From: Enterobacter sp. JBIWA008
Lineage (GTDB): Bacteria; Pseudomonadota; Gammaproteobacteria; Enterobacterales; Enterobacteriaceae
NCBI RefSeq assembly: GCF_019968765.1
Contig: NZ_CP074149.1
Coordinates: forward strand, 682,001 to 746,000
Direction of reading: 5' to 3'
Length of the DNA: 64,000 bases
Below are positions 37,536-46,770 of the stretch, piece by piece. Within the stretch, counting starts at the first letter, position 1. Every line of letters starts with the position of its first letter. The notes below the pieces were generated by a model. The model saw only the letters and a program-made list of their open reading frames with translations. It was not told the origin of the DNA and searched no databases. A program made the translations under genes and the position numbers.

Positions 37536-38858
37536 ATGTCACATAACACCCGACCTCTGAATCGACAGGACTACAAAACTCTCACGCTCGCGGCCTTAGG
37601 CGGCGCGCTGGAGTTTTACGACTTTATCATCTTCGTCTTCTTCGCCGCCGTGGTGGGAGAACTCTTCTTCCCGACGGATATCCCGGATTGGCTGCGTCAG
37701 GTGCAAACCTTCGGCATTTTTGCCGCCGGGTATCTGGCACGTCCGCTGGGCGGCATCATTATGGCCCACTTTGGCGATCTGGTCGGGCGCAAGAAGATGT
37801 TTACCCTTAGCATCCTGCTGATGGCCGTACCCACGTTGGCCATTGGTCTGCTGCCCACTTATGCCTCGATGGGCATCCTTGCTCCGTTGCTGCTGTTGCT
37901 GATGCGCGTTCTTCAGGGTGCGGCGATTGGCGGTGAAGTGCCGGGCGCGTGGGTGTTCGTCGCGGAGCATGTTCCGGCGCGCCGCATTGGTATTGCCTGC
38001 GGAACCTTAACGGCGGGTTTAACGGTAGGGATTTTGCTCGGCTCGGTGGTCGCAACGATTGTGAATACCAGCATGACGCAGCAGGCCGTGCACGACTGGG
38101 GCTGGCGTATTCCGTTCCTGCTGGGCGGGGCGTTTGGTCTGGTGGCGATGTACCTGCGCCGCTGGTTGCAGGAGACGCCGATTTTCCTCGAGATGCAGCA
38201 GCGCAAAGCGCTGGCGCAGGAGCTGCCGGTGAAGGCGGTCGTGGTACGCCATAAAAAAGCGGTGGTAGTGTCGATGCTGCTCACCTGGCTGCTCTCAGCG
38301 GGCATTGTGGTAGTGATATTGATGTCCCCGGTGTGGCTGCAAAAGCAGTACGGTTTCGCCCCTGCCGTGACGCTACAGGCGAACAGTATCGCGACAATCA
38401 TGCTCTGCTTTGGCTGTCTGGCCGCCGGGCTGGCGGCAGATCGTTTCGGTGCCAGCGTTACTTTTATCGTCGGCAGCCTGTTACTGGCCGCATCAAGCTG
38501 GGCGTTTTACCATCTGGCGGGCAGCCATCCTGAACAGCTGTTCCTGCTGTACGGCTTGGTAGGGTTGTGCGTGGGCGTAGTGGGTGCTGTGCCTTACGTC
38601 ATGGTGCGAGCTTTTCCGCCGGAAGTTCGTTTCACCGGGATCTCGTTCTCTTACAACGTCTCATATGCCATTTTCGGCGGGCTGACGCCAGTTGCCGTCA
38701 CCGTGCTGATGGGCGTGTCGCCGATGGCGCCAGCCTGGTATGTACTCGCGCTCTCGCTGATGGGGCTGGTATTAGGATTTTGGCTTCGTCAGGCGGGGGG
38801 ATGTCGTGCCCGCGGGGCGGGCACGACAGAGGGATCAGTGTTTTTCACCAATCGGTAG
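37536..38858 (+). CDS. MFS transporter of the metabolite:H+ symporter (MHS) type
   Basis: A 440-residue inner-membrane protein with 12 predicted helices. The first segment GALEFYDFIIFVFFA and the loop FGDLVGRKKMF are typical of the MHS branch (relatives of ProP, KgtP and ShiA). LMRVLQGAAIGGEVPGAWVFVAEH is the second conserved loop. K-12 has no gene between mog and satP, so this is an accessory gene. The substrate is unknown; organic acids or zwitterions are usual in the branch. No clear Shine-Dalgarno precedes ATG 37536. The last 24 bases overlap satP end to end, and a perfect hairpin lies in the last codons. Confidence 0.85.
   Translation: MSHNTRPLNRQDYKTLTLAALGGALEFYDFIIFVFFAAVVGELFFPTDIPDWLRQVQTFGIFAAGYLARPLGGIIMAHFGDLVGRKKMFTLSILLMAVPTLAIGLLPTYASMGILAPLLLLLMRVLQGAAIGGEVPGAWVFVAEHVPARRIGIACGTLTAGLTVGILLGSVVATIVNTSMTQQAVHDWGWRIPFLLGGAFGLVAMYLRRWLQETPIFLEMQQRKALAQELPVKAVVVRHKKAVVVSMLLTWLLSAGIVVVILMSPVWLQKQYGFAPAVTLQANSIATIMLCFGCLAAGLAADRFGASVTFIVGSLLLAASSWAFYHLAGSHPEQLFLLYGLVGLCVGVVGAVPYVMVRAFPPEVRFTGISFSYNVSYAIFGGLTPVAVTVLMGVSPMAPAWYVLALSLMGLVLGFWLRQAGGCRARGAGTTEGSVFFTNR
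38803..38827. repeat. Perfect inverted repeat in the transporter 3' end
   Basis: GTCGTGCCCGC (38803-38813) and GCGGGCACGAC (38817-38827) form an 11-base-pair stem with a GGG loop. No T run follows on either strand. It lies inside the coding sequence eight bases before the satP stop and may slow convergent transcription. Confidence 0.8.
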
Positions 38859-39401
38859 AACGGTGCGGTCAAACTGCTCGTTCAGCACTTCACCCATTGC
38901 GAGGTAGATAGCGCTTGCGCCGCAAACCAGACCAATCCAGCCGGCAACATGAACGATGCCTTCGTTATCCACCAGGTGACCAATCGCCAGCAGGGCGAAC
39001 AGTACGGTCAGGCTCAGGAAAACGAACTGCAGCATGCGGTTACTTTTCAGGGTACCGAAGAACATGAACAGGGTGAAGACGCCCCACAGGCCCAGGTAAA
39101 CGCCAAGGAAGTGGGCGTTTGCCGCGTCCGCCATGCCCATTTTAGGCAGCAGCAGAATGGCAACCAGGGTCAGCCAGAAAGAACCGTAAGAGGTGAAGGC
39201 GGTTAAGCCGAAGGTATTGCCTTTCTTATATTCCAGCAGGCCCGCGAAGATTTGCGCGATACCGCCGTAAAAAATGCCCATCGCCAGGATGATGCCATCC
39301 ATCGGGAACATCCCGATATTGTGCAGGTTCAGCAGGATAGTGGTCATGCCAAAACCCATCAGGCCCAGCGGAGCCGGATTAGCCAACTTAGTGTTGCCCA
39401 T
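38835..39401 (-). CDS. satP: Succinate-acetate/proton symporter SatP (YaaH)
   Basis: A 188-residue inner-membrane transporter of the AceTr (GPR1/FUN34/YaaH) family with six hydrophobic helices. The family motif NPAPLGL is at residues 8-14. A second conserved stretch is GIFYGGIAQIFAGLLEYKKGNTFG. Length equals the E. coli protein. It takes up acetate and succinate with protons. It is convergent with the MHS transporter, with overlapping 3' ends, and divergent from dnaK. Confidence 0.96.
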   Translation of the reverse strand: MGNTKLANPAPLGLMGFGMTTILLNLHNIGMFPMDGIILAMGIFYGGIAQIFAGLLEYKKGNTFGLTAFTSYGSFWLTLVAILLLPKMGMADAANAHFLGVYLGLWGVFTLFMFFGTLKSNRMLQFVFLSLTVLFALLAIGHLVDNEGIVHVAGWIGLVCGASAIYLAMGEVLNEQFDRTVLPIGEKH

Positions 39402-39547
39402 AAGTCCTCAAAAAAATCATCATTAATATGGTGAAATGGTTAAACCCGCGTCAGTTCTCCCTGACTGGGCGCGGCATCATAATGGGCGCAATTGATGACG
39501 TCTATGATCTCATCAGGGTGAAATTAAAATTTTTTTTATGCTTGCCC

Positions 39548-39573
39548 CTTGATGGATGCCGCCGCGACCCCAT
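39548..39573 (+). promoter_or_regulatory. Sigma-32 (heat-shock) promoter of dnaK
   Basis: The -35 element CTTGAT at 39548-39553 and the -10 element CCCCAT at 39568-39573 match the RpoH consensus (CTTGAA, CCCCAT) with 14-base spacing. The surrounding bases resemble E. coli dnaK P1. It predicts a leader of about 115 bases. Confidence 0.88.
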
Positions 39574-39697
39574 CTTGTAGTCAACCGCAGTGTGTGGACC
39601 TGAAAAAAATCAAATCTGGGCAGTTGAAAAAGCACGTTCTGCCCTTATTACAGGTACACAACCACATGTTGACTGAATTTTTAGTGGAGACGTTTAG

Positions 39698-41611
39698 ATG
39701 GGTAAAATTATTGGTATCGACCTGGGTACTACCAACTCTTGTGTAGCGATTATGGATGGCACTACTGCACGCGTGCTGGAGAACGCCGAGGGCGATCGCA
39801 CCACGCCTTCTATCATTGCTTATACCCAGGATGGTGAAACTCTGGTTGGTCAGCCGGCTAAACGTCAGGCAGTGACAAACCCGCAAAACACCCTGTTTGC
39901 GATTAAACGCCTGATCGGTCGCCGCTTCCAGGACGAAGAAGTTCAGCGTGACGTTTCCATCATGCCTTACAAAATCATCGCGGCAGATAACGGCGATGCA
40001 TGGCTTGATGTGAAAGGCACCAAAACTGCACCACCGCAGATTTCCGCTGAAGTGCTGAAAAAAATGAAGAAAACCGCTGAAGATTACCTGGGTGAGCCGG
40101 TAACTGAAGCTGTTATCACCGTACCTGCCTACTTCAACGATGCTCAGCGTCAGGCAACCAAAGATGCTGGCCGTATCGCAGGTCTGGAAGTAAAACGTAT
40201 CATCAACGAACCAACCGCTGCTGCACTGGCTTACGGTCTGGATAAAGAAGTCGGCAACCGTACTATCGCGGTTTACGACCTTGGTGGTGGTACCTTCGAT
40301 ATCTCTATTATCGAAATCGACGAAGTTGACGGCGAAAAAACCTTCGAAGTTCTGGCAACCAACGGTGATACCCACCTGGGTGGTGAAGACTTCGATACCC
40401 GTCTGATTAACTACCTCGTAGACGAGTTCAAGAAAGATCAGGGCATTGACCTGCGTAACGACCCGCTGGCTATGCAGCGCCTGAAAGAAGCCGCTGAGAA
40501 AGCGAAGATCGAGCTGTCTTCCGCTCAGCAGACCGACGTGAACCTGCCGTACATCACTGCAGACGCGACCGGTCCTAAACACATGAACATCAAAGTGACC
40601 CGTGCGAAACTGGAAAGCCTGGTAGAAGACCTGGTGAACCGTTCCATCGAGCCGCTGAAAGTTGCCCTGCAGGACGCTGGCCTGTCCGTATCCGATATCC
40701 AGGACGTTATCCTGGTCGGTGGTCAGACGCGTATGCCAATGGTTCAGAAGAAAGTGGCTGAGTTCTTTGGTAAAGAGCCACGTAAAGACGTTAACCCGGA
40801 CGAAGCAGTCGCAATTGGTGCTGCGGTTCAGGGTGGCGTACTGACCGGTGAAGTTAAAGACGTACTGCTGCTGGACGTTACCCCGCTGTCTCTGGGTATC
40901 GAAACCATGGGCGGTGTGATGACTGCGCTCATCAACAAAAACACCACCATCCCAACGAAACACAGCCAGGTGTTCTCTACCGCTGAAGACAACCAGTCTG
41001 CGGTAACCATCCATGTGATTCAGGGTGAGCGTAAGCGTGCGGCGGATAACAAATCTCTGGGTCAGTTCAACCTGGACGGTATTAACCCGGCACCGCGCGG
41101 CATGCCACAGATCGAAGTGACCTTCGACATCGATGCTGACGGTATCCTGCACGTGTCTGCGAAAGACAAAAACAGCGGTAAAGAGCAGAAGATCACCATC
41201 AAGGCATCTTCTGGCCTGAACGAAGCGGAAATCGAAAAAATGGTTCGCGATGCCGAAGCTAACGCGGAATCCGACCGTAAGTTCGAAGAGCTGGTTCAGA
41301 CCCGCAACCAGGGTGACCATCTGCTGCACAGCACCCGTAAGCAGGTTGAAGAAGCAGGCGATAAACTGCCAGCGGAAGACAAGACTGCTATCGAAGCTGC
41401 ACTGAGTGCGCTGGAATCCTCACTGAAAAGTGAAGACAAAGCGGACATCGAAGCGAAGATGCAGGAACTGGCGCAGGCTTCTCAGAAGCTGATGGAAATC
41501 GCTCAGCAGCAGCACGCTCAACAGCAGGCGGGCGCTGACGCTTCAGCGAACAACGCGAAAGACGACGACGTTGTCGACGCTGAGTTCGAAGAAGTTAAAG
41601 ATAAAAAATAA
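39698..41611 (+). CDS. dnaK: Molecular chaperone DnaK (Hsp70)
   Basis: A 637-residue ATP-driven chaperone. The actin-like ATPase domain (residues about 1-385) shows [24 protein letters not shown] and [12 protein letters not shown]. The linker [12 protein letters not shown] follows. The substrate-binding domain and helical lid end in a Gln/Ala/Asp-rich tail with the EEV-like end [13 protein letters not shown]. It works with DnaJ, encoded next, and GrpE. The opposite strand shows a long open frame that is an artefact of codon pattern. Confidence 0.99.
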   Translation: MGKIIGIDLGTTNSCVAIMDGTTARVLENAEGDRTTPSIIAYTQDGETLVGQPAKRQAVTNPQNTLFAIKRLIGRRFQDEEVQRDVSIMPYKIIAADNGDAWLDVKGTKTAPPQISAEVLKKMKKTAEDYLGEPVTEAVITVPAYFNDAQRQATKDAGRIAGLEVKRIINEPTAAALAYGLDKEVGNRTIAVYDLGGGTFDISIIEIDEVDGEKTFEVLATNGDTHLGGEDFDTRLINYLVDEFKKDQGIDLRNDPLAMQRLKEAAEKAKIELSSAQQTDVNLPYITADATGPKHMNIKVTRAKLESLVEDLVNRSIEPLKVALQDAGLSVSDIQDVILVGGQTRMPMVQKKVAEFFGKEPRKDVNPDEAVAIGAAVQGGVLTGEVKDVLLLDVTPLSLGIETMGGVMTALINKNTTIPTKHSQVFSTAEDNQSAVTIHVIQGERKRAADNKSLGQFNLDGINPAPRGMPQIEVTFDIDADGILHVSAKDKNSGKEQKITIKASSGLNEAEIEKMVRDAEANAESDRKFEELVQTRNQGDHLLHSTRKQVEEAGDKLPAEDKTAIEAALSALESSLKSEDKADIEAKMQELAQASQKLMEIAQQQHAQQQAGADASANNAKDDDVVDAEFEEVKDKK

Positions 41612-41637
41612 TCGCCCTGATGCAGGGTAATTAATCG

Positions 41638-41670
41638 GCACGGGCGTAGGAGAACTCTCCACGCCCGTGC
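41638..41670 (+). other. Hairpin between dnaK and dnaJ
   Basis: The outer stem GCACGGGCGT/ACGCCCGTGC (10 pairs) and inner stem GGAG/CTCC, with loop AACT, make a strong hairpin in the 87-base gap. No T run follows directly. In E. coli a small RNA (tpke11) has been reported in this gap, so a processed RNA is possible. A control element for the dnaK:dnaJ ratio is equally likely. Confidence 0.6.
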
Positions 41671-41698
41671 TCGCATGTTAAGGGGCTTAAAAAAACCA

Positions 41699-42844
41699 AT
41701 GGCAAAGCAAGACTATTACGAGATTTTAGGCGTTCCGAAAACTGCGGAAGAGCGTGAAATCAAAAAGGCGTATAAGCGCCTGGCCATGAAATTCCACCCG
41801 GACCGTAACCAGGGTGACAAAGAGGCTGAAGCCAAATTTAAAGAGATCAAAGAAGCCTACGAAGTCCTGACCGATGCACAAAAACGTGCGGCCTATGACC
41901 AGTACGGTCACGCAGCCTTTGAGCAGGGCGGCATGGGCGGCGGTGGATTCGGTGGCGGCGGCTTTGGCGGCGGCGCTGACTTCAGCGATATCTTTGGCGA
42001 TGTGTTTGGCGACATCTTCGGCGGCGGCCGTGGTCGTCAGCGCGCGGCGCGCGGCGCGGACCTGCGCTACAACATGGAGCTGACTCTGGAAGAGGCCGTT
42101 CGCGGCGTAACCAAAGAGATCCGTATCCCGACGCTGGAAGAGTGTGACGTTTGCCACGGCAGCGGCGCGAAAGCGGGTACGCAGCCTCAGACCTGTCCAA
42201 CCTGTCACGGCTCTGGTCAGGTTCAGATGCGTCAGGGCTTCTTCGCGGTACAGCAGGCCTGTCCTCACTGTCACGGTCGCGGTACGCTGATTAAAGATCC
42301 GTGCACCAAATGCCACGGGCACGGTCGCGTTGAGAAAACCAAAACGCTGTCCGTTAAGATCCCGGCTGGCGTCGATACGGGCGACCGCATCCGTCTGGCG
42401 GGTGAAGGTGAAGCAGGGGAGCACGGCGCACCGGCAGGCGATCTGTACGTTCAGGTGCAGGTGAAACAGCACGCTATCTTCGAGCGTGAAGGTAATAATC
42501 TGTACTGCGAAGTACCGATCAACTTCGCGATGGCGGCACTCGGTGGCGAAATCGAAGTGCCAACGCTGGACGGTCGTGTGAACCTGAAAGTGCCTGGGGA
42601 AACCCAGACCGGCAAGCTGTTCCGCATGCGCGGAAAAGGCGTCAAATCCGTTCGCGGTGGTGCCCAGGGCGACCTGCTGTGCCGCGTCGTCGTGGAAACG
42701 CCGGTTGGCCTGAACGACAAGCAGAAACAGCTGCTGAAAGAACTGCAGGAAAGCTTTGGCGGTCCGACGGGTGAGAAAAACAGCCCGCGTTCCAAAAGCT
42801 TCTTCGATGGCGTCAAAAAATTCTTCGATGATTTGACTCGCTAA
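41699..42844 (+). CDS. dnaJ: Chaperone protein DnaJ (Hsp40)
   Basis: A 381-residue co-chaperone. The J domain (residues 1-70) has HPD in [10 protein letters not shown]. The Gly/Phe-rich region has [13 protein letters not shown], about five residues longer than in E. coli. The zinc-finger domain has four CxxCxGxG-type repeats ([32 protein letters not shown]). C-terminal client-binding domains follow. The start is ATG 41699 ([11 protein letters not shown]) after AAGGGG; an in-frame ATG 24 bases upstream gives an atypical extension. Confidence 0.98.
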   Translation: MAKQDYYEILGVPKTAEEREIKKAYKRLAMKFHPDRNQGDKEAEAKFKEIKEAYEVLTDAQKRAAYDQYGHAAFEQGGMGGGGFGGGGFGGGADFSDIFGDVFGDIFGGGRGRQRAARGADLRYNMELTLEEAVRGVTKEIRIPTLEECDVCHGSGAKAGTQPQTCPTCHGSGQVQMRQGFFAVQQACPHCHGRGTLIKDPCTKCHGHGRVEKTKTLSVKIPAGVDTGDRIRLAGEGEAGEHGAPAGDLYVQVQVKQHAIFEREGNNLYCEVPINFAMAALGGEIEVPTLDGRVNLKVPGETQTGKLFRMRGKGVKSVRGGAQGDLLCRVVVETPVGLNDKQKQLLKELQESFGGPTGEKNSPRSKSFFDGVKKFFDDLTR

Positions 42845-42868
42845 TTCGTTAGCTGGTTTTCATCTTCT

Positions 42869-42898
42869 AAAAGCCCGGAAGCGATTCCGGGCTTTTTT
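42869..42898 (+). terminator. Terminator after dnaJ
   Basis: The stem AAGCCCGGAA (42871-42880) with TTCCGGGCTT (42885-42894), loop GCGA, is followed by TTTT. A strong intrinsic terminator of the dnaKJ operon. Confidence 0.92.
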
Positions 42899-43016
42899 AT
42901 TTGCGCGTATAGCTCGGTTAAACTGAGTCTACACTCAACATTAATCTGTTTTTGCCGAGCTATTTGGCTTGGTATTATGGTTTTATCGAGGTATTGTTGT
43001 AAAAGAGAGAACTTAA

Positions 43017-44192
43017 ATGAAATTACTACACCGTTTCTTTAGCAGTGAAGCGTCCGGTGGCGTGATCCTGATTATTGCCGCAGCGGCCGCGATGGTGCTG
43101 GCTAACCTTGGCATCACGCAGGAACTCTACCATGCATTTCTGGAAACGCCGGTTGAGCTGAAGGTCGGGGCACTGGAAATTAATAAGAACATGCTGCTGT
43201 GGATCAACGATGCGCTGATGGCGGTGTTCTTCCTGCTCGTTGGGCTTGAGGTTAAGCGTGAGCTGGTACTGGGCTCTCTTGCCAGCCGCCAGCGCGCGGC
43301 GTTTCCGGTGATTGCCGCGCTCGGTGGGATGGTGGTGCCGGCGCTGCTCTTCCTGGCGTTCACCTGGCAGGATCCGATCGCGCGTCACGGCTGGGCGATC
43401 CCGGCTGCGACGGATATCGCCTTTGCGCTCGGGGTGCTGGCATTGCTGGGAAGCCGCGTGCCGGTGGCCCTGAAAATCTTCCTCATGGCGCTGGCGATCA
43501 TCGATGACCTGGGCGCCATTGTAATTATCGCGCTGTTCTACACCAGCGATCTGTCTATCCTGTCCCTGAGCGTCGCCGCCGGGGCGATTGCGGTGCTGGC
43601 GCTGCTGAATATCTTCAATGTTCGCCGCATCGGTATTTATATCCTGGTGGGAATGGTGCTGTGGACGGCGGTGCTGAAATCGGGCGTGCACGCTACGCTG
43701 GCAGGCGTGATTGTGGGCTTCTTCGTGCCGCTTAAGCCGCAGGAGGGCAAGTCGCCTGCCAAACAGCTGGAGCATGTGCTGCACCCGTGGGTCGCCTTTA
43801 TGATCCTGCCGCTGTTTGCGTTTGCTAACGCGGGGGTTTCGCTGGGCGGCGTGACGCTGGATGGGCTGACTTCCGTGCTGCCGCTGGGCATCATTGCCGG
43901 GCTGTTTATCGGTAAGCCGCTGGGCATTAGCCTCTTCTGCTGGCTTGCGACGAAGCTGAAGCTGGCGTCATTGCCGCACGGCACCACGTTTACGCAGATT
44001 ATGGCCGTCGGCGTGCTGTGTGGCATCGGGTTTACGATGTCGATCTTTATCTCGACGCTGGCGTTTGGTGCGCATGCGCCTGAGCTTATCGTCTGGGCTA
44101 AACTCGGCATCCTCATCGGGTCATTACTGGCCGCGGTAATCGGTTATACCTTGTTGAAGGTGAAATTGTCCGGACAGGCCGTCCAGGCATAA
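43017..44192 (+). CDS. nhaA: Na+/H+ antiporter NhaA
   Basis: A 391-residue inner-membrane antiporter (two H+ for one Na+) with 12 helices. The ion-binding pair D163-D164 lies in [10 protein letters not shown], numbered as in E. coli. The pH-related His lies in [10 protein letters not shown], and N-terminal [11 protein letters not shown] is typical. In E. coli it is induced by sodium through NhaR, encoded 58 bases downstream. The mobile and toxin genes found upstream in K-12 are absent here. Confidence 0.98.
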   Translation: MKLLHRFFSSEASGGVILIIAAAAAMVLANLGITQELYHAFLETPVELKVGALEINKNMLLWINDALMAVFFLLVGLEVKRELVLGSLASRQRAAFPVIAALGGMVVPALLFLAFTWQDPIARHGWAIPAATDIAFALGVLALLGSRVPVALKIFLMALAIIDDLGAIVIIALFYTSDLSILSLSVAAGAIAVLALLNIFNVRRIGIYILVGMVLWTAVLKSGVHATLAGVIVGFFVPLKPQEGKSPAKQLEHVLHPWVAFMILPLFAFANAGVSLGGVTLDGLTSVLPLGIIAGLFIGKPLGISLFCWLATKLKLASLPHGTTFTQIMAVGVLCGIGFTMSIFISTLAFGAHAPELIVWAKLGILIGSLLAAVIGYTLLKVKLSGQAVQA

Positions 44193-44250
44193 CGGAACAC
44201 CGGGAGGAGGCGAGCCTTCTCCCGATACACACTCAGGGAGAGAAGAAGCA

Positions 44251-45150
44251 ATGTCTCATTTAAATTACAACCATCTGTACTACTTCTGGCACGTCTATAA
44301 ACAGGGCTCGGTGGTGGGGGCGGCAGAGGCGCTCTACCTGACGCCGCAAACCATCACCGGGCAAATCAAGGCCCTGGAAGAGCGTCTGCAGGGCAAGCTG
44401 TTCAAGCGTAAAGGGCGTGGGATTGAACCGAGCGAACTGGGCGAGCTGGTTTTCCGCTATGCGGACAAAATGTTCACCCTGAGCCAGGAGATGCTGGATA
44501 TTGTTAACTACCGCAAAGAGTCGAACCTGCTCTTTGACGTGGGCGTGGCGGATGCGCTGTCCAAGCGGCTGGTGAGCGGCGTGCTGGATGCGGCGGTAGT
44601 TGAAGACGAGCAAATCCACCTGCGCTGCTTTGAATCCACCCACGAAATGCTGCTGGAACAGCTGAGCCAGCACAAGCTGGACATGATTATCTCGGATTGC
44701 CCGATTGACTCCACCCAGCAGGAAGGGCTGTTCTCAGTGAAAATTGGTGAATGCGGCGTCAGCTTCTGGTGCATTAACCCGCCGCCGGAAAAACCGTTTC
44801 CCGCGTGCCTTGAAGAACGCCGCCTGCTGGTGCCGGGAAGACGTTCCATGCTCGGACGCAAGCTGCTGAACTGGTTTAACTCGCAGGGGCTAAAGGTAGA
44901 AATCCTCGGTGAGTTCGACGATGCGGCGCTGATGAAAGCCTTTGGAGAGGCGCATAATGCGATCTTCGTTGCGCCGACGCTGTACGCGCACGATCTCTAT
45001 TCGGACGACAAGATTACGGAGATAGGCAGAGTGGATAACGTTATGGAGGAGTATCACGCCATATTTGCGGAGAGGATGATTCAGCACCCGGCGGTGCAGC
45101 GAATCTGCAACCGCGACTACTCGGCGCTTTTTACGCCACCGGCAATCTGA
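44251..45150 (+). CDS. nhaR: Transcriptional activator NhaR (LysR family)
   Basis: A 299-residue LysR-type protein activating nhaA in response to Na+. The helix-turn-helix lies in [25 protein letters not shown] in the first 45 residues. The C-terminal effector domain ends with the moderately conserved [19 protein letters not shown]. It is transcribed in the same direction as nhaA, and a two-way terminator with rpsT follows. Confidence 0.96.
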   Translation: MSHLNYNHLYYFWHVYKQGSVVGAAEALYLTPQTITGQIKALEERLQGKLFKRKGRGIEPSELGELVFRYADKMFTLSQEMLDIVNYRKESNLLFDVGVADALSKRLVSGVLDAAVVEDEQIHLRCFESTHEMLLEQLSQHKLDMIISDCPIDSTQQEGLFSVKIGECGVSFWCINPPPEKPFPACLEERRLLVPGRRSMLGRKLLNWFNSQGLKVEILGEFDDAALMKAFGEAHNAIFVAPTLYAHDLYSDDKITEIGRVDNVMEEYHAIFAERMIQHPAVQRICNRDYSALFTPPAI

Positions 45151-45157
45151 AGGCATA

Positions 45158-45183
45158 AAAAAACCCGCGTTAAGCGGGTTCTT
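45158..45183. terminator. Two-way terminator between nhaR and rpsT
   Basis: AACCCGC (45162-45168) pairs with GCGGGTT (45174-45180). An A run on the left and CTTT on the right suit both convergent genes, with the minus-strand U run the better one. Confidence 0.85.
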
Positions 45184-45207
45184 TAAACAAGCAACAGCAA
45201 GTAGCGA

Positions 45208-45798
<591 letters not shown>

Positions 45799-46725
45799 AT
45801 GAAGCTGATACGCGGCATACATAATCTCAGCAGCGCGCCACACGGGTGCGTGCTGACCATTGGTAATTTCGACGGCGTGCATCGTGGTCATCAGGCGCTG
45901 TTGCAGGGATTGCGTAAAGAAGGGGAGGCCCGTGGCCTGCCCGTTGTAGTGATGATTTTCGAGCCGCAGCCGCTGGAGCTGTTTGCGGGCGATAAATCTC
46001 CCGCTCGCCTCACTCGCCTGCGCGAGAAATTGCGCTATCTGGCGGAGTCCGGCGTTGACTATGTATTGTGTGTACGTTTCGATCGCCGCTTTGCCGCGCT
46101 GACAGCACAAAATTTCGTCAGCGACCTGCTGGTTAAGCGTCTTGGCGTGCAGTTTCTCGCCGTGGGCGATGATTTCCGCTTTGGCGCTGGTCGTCAGGGC
46201 GATTTCTTGCTATTACAGAAGGCTGGTCTGGAGTACGGATTTGACATCACCAGCGCGATGACCTTCTGCGAAGGCGGCGTGCGCGTCAGCAGCACGGCGG
46301 TGCGTCAGGCGCTGGCTAATGATGAACTAGACACGGCGGAAACCCTGCTGGGACATCCGTTTACTATCTCTGGCCGCGTGGTCCATGGCGATGCGCTGGG
46401 CCGCACGATAGGCTTCCCGACGGCGAATATACCGCTGCGTCGTCAGGTTTCCCCGGTTAAAGGGGTTTATGCGGTGGAAGTGGCAGGACTGGGCGATAAA
46501 CCGTTCTATGGCGTCGCCAACATTGGCACGCGTCCGACCGTCGCCGGTGTCCGTCAACAGCTAGAAGTGCACCTGCTGGACGTTGTAATGGACCTCTATG
46601 GTCGCCATATAGATGTGATACTGCGTAAAAAAATACGCAACGAGCAGCGATTTGGTTCGCTGGATGAACTAAAAGCGCAAATTGCGCGAGATGAATTGAC
46701 GGCCCGCGAGTTTTTTGGGCTTTGA
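45799..46725 (+). CDS. ribF: Bifunctional riboflavin kinase / FAD synthetase
   Basis: A 308-residue enzyme making FMN then FAD. The N-terminal adenylyltransferase has GNFDGVHRGHQAL at residues about 22-34. The C-terminal kinase domain has GRTIGFPTAN near residue 200 and the catalytic-region GVYAVEV. It is a few residues shorter at the C-terminus than the E. coli protein. It lies 45 bases before ileS, in the conserved ribF-ileS-lspA-fkpB-ispH run. Confidence 0.97.
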   Translation: MKLIRGIHNLSSAPHGCVLTIGNFDGVHRGHQALLQGLRKEGEARGLPVVVMIFEPQPLELFAGDKSPARLTRLREKLRYLAESGVDYVLCVRFDRRFAALTAQNFVSDLLVKRLGVQFLAVGDDFRFGAGRQGDFLLLQKAGLEYGFDITSAMTFCEGGVRVSSTAVRQALANDELDTAETLLGHPFTISGRVVHGDALGRTIGFPTANIPLRRQVSPVKGVYAVEVAGLGDKPFYGVANIGTRPTVAGVRQQLEVHLLDVVMDLYGRHIDVILRKKIRNEQRFGSLDELKAQIARDELTAREFFGL

Positions 46726-46770
46726 ACCCGGCTTAACTGCCTACGTGATAAATACGGAACCGAGAATCTG

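Noticed and set aside
39581..41329. Open frame of 582 codons on the minus strand opposite dnaK
   Set aside because: This is the well-known antisense open frame of Hsp70 genes, produced by biased codon use. DnaK on the plus strand is certain, and no ribosome site or domain supports the reverse frame.
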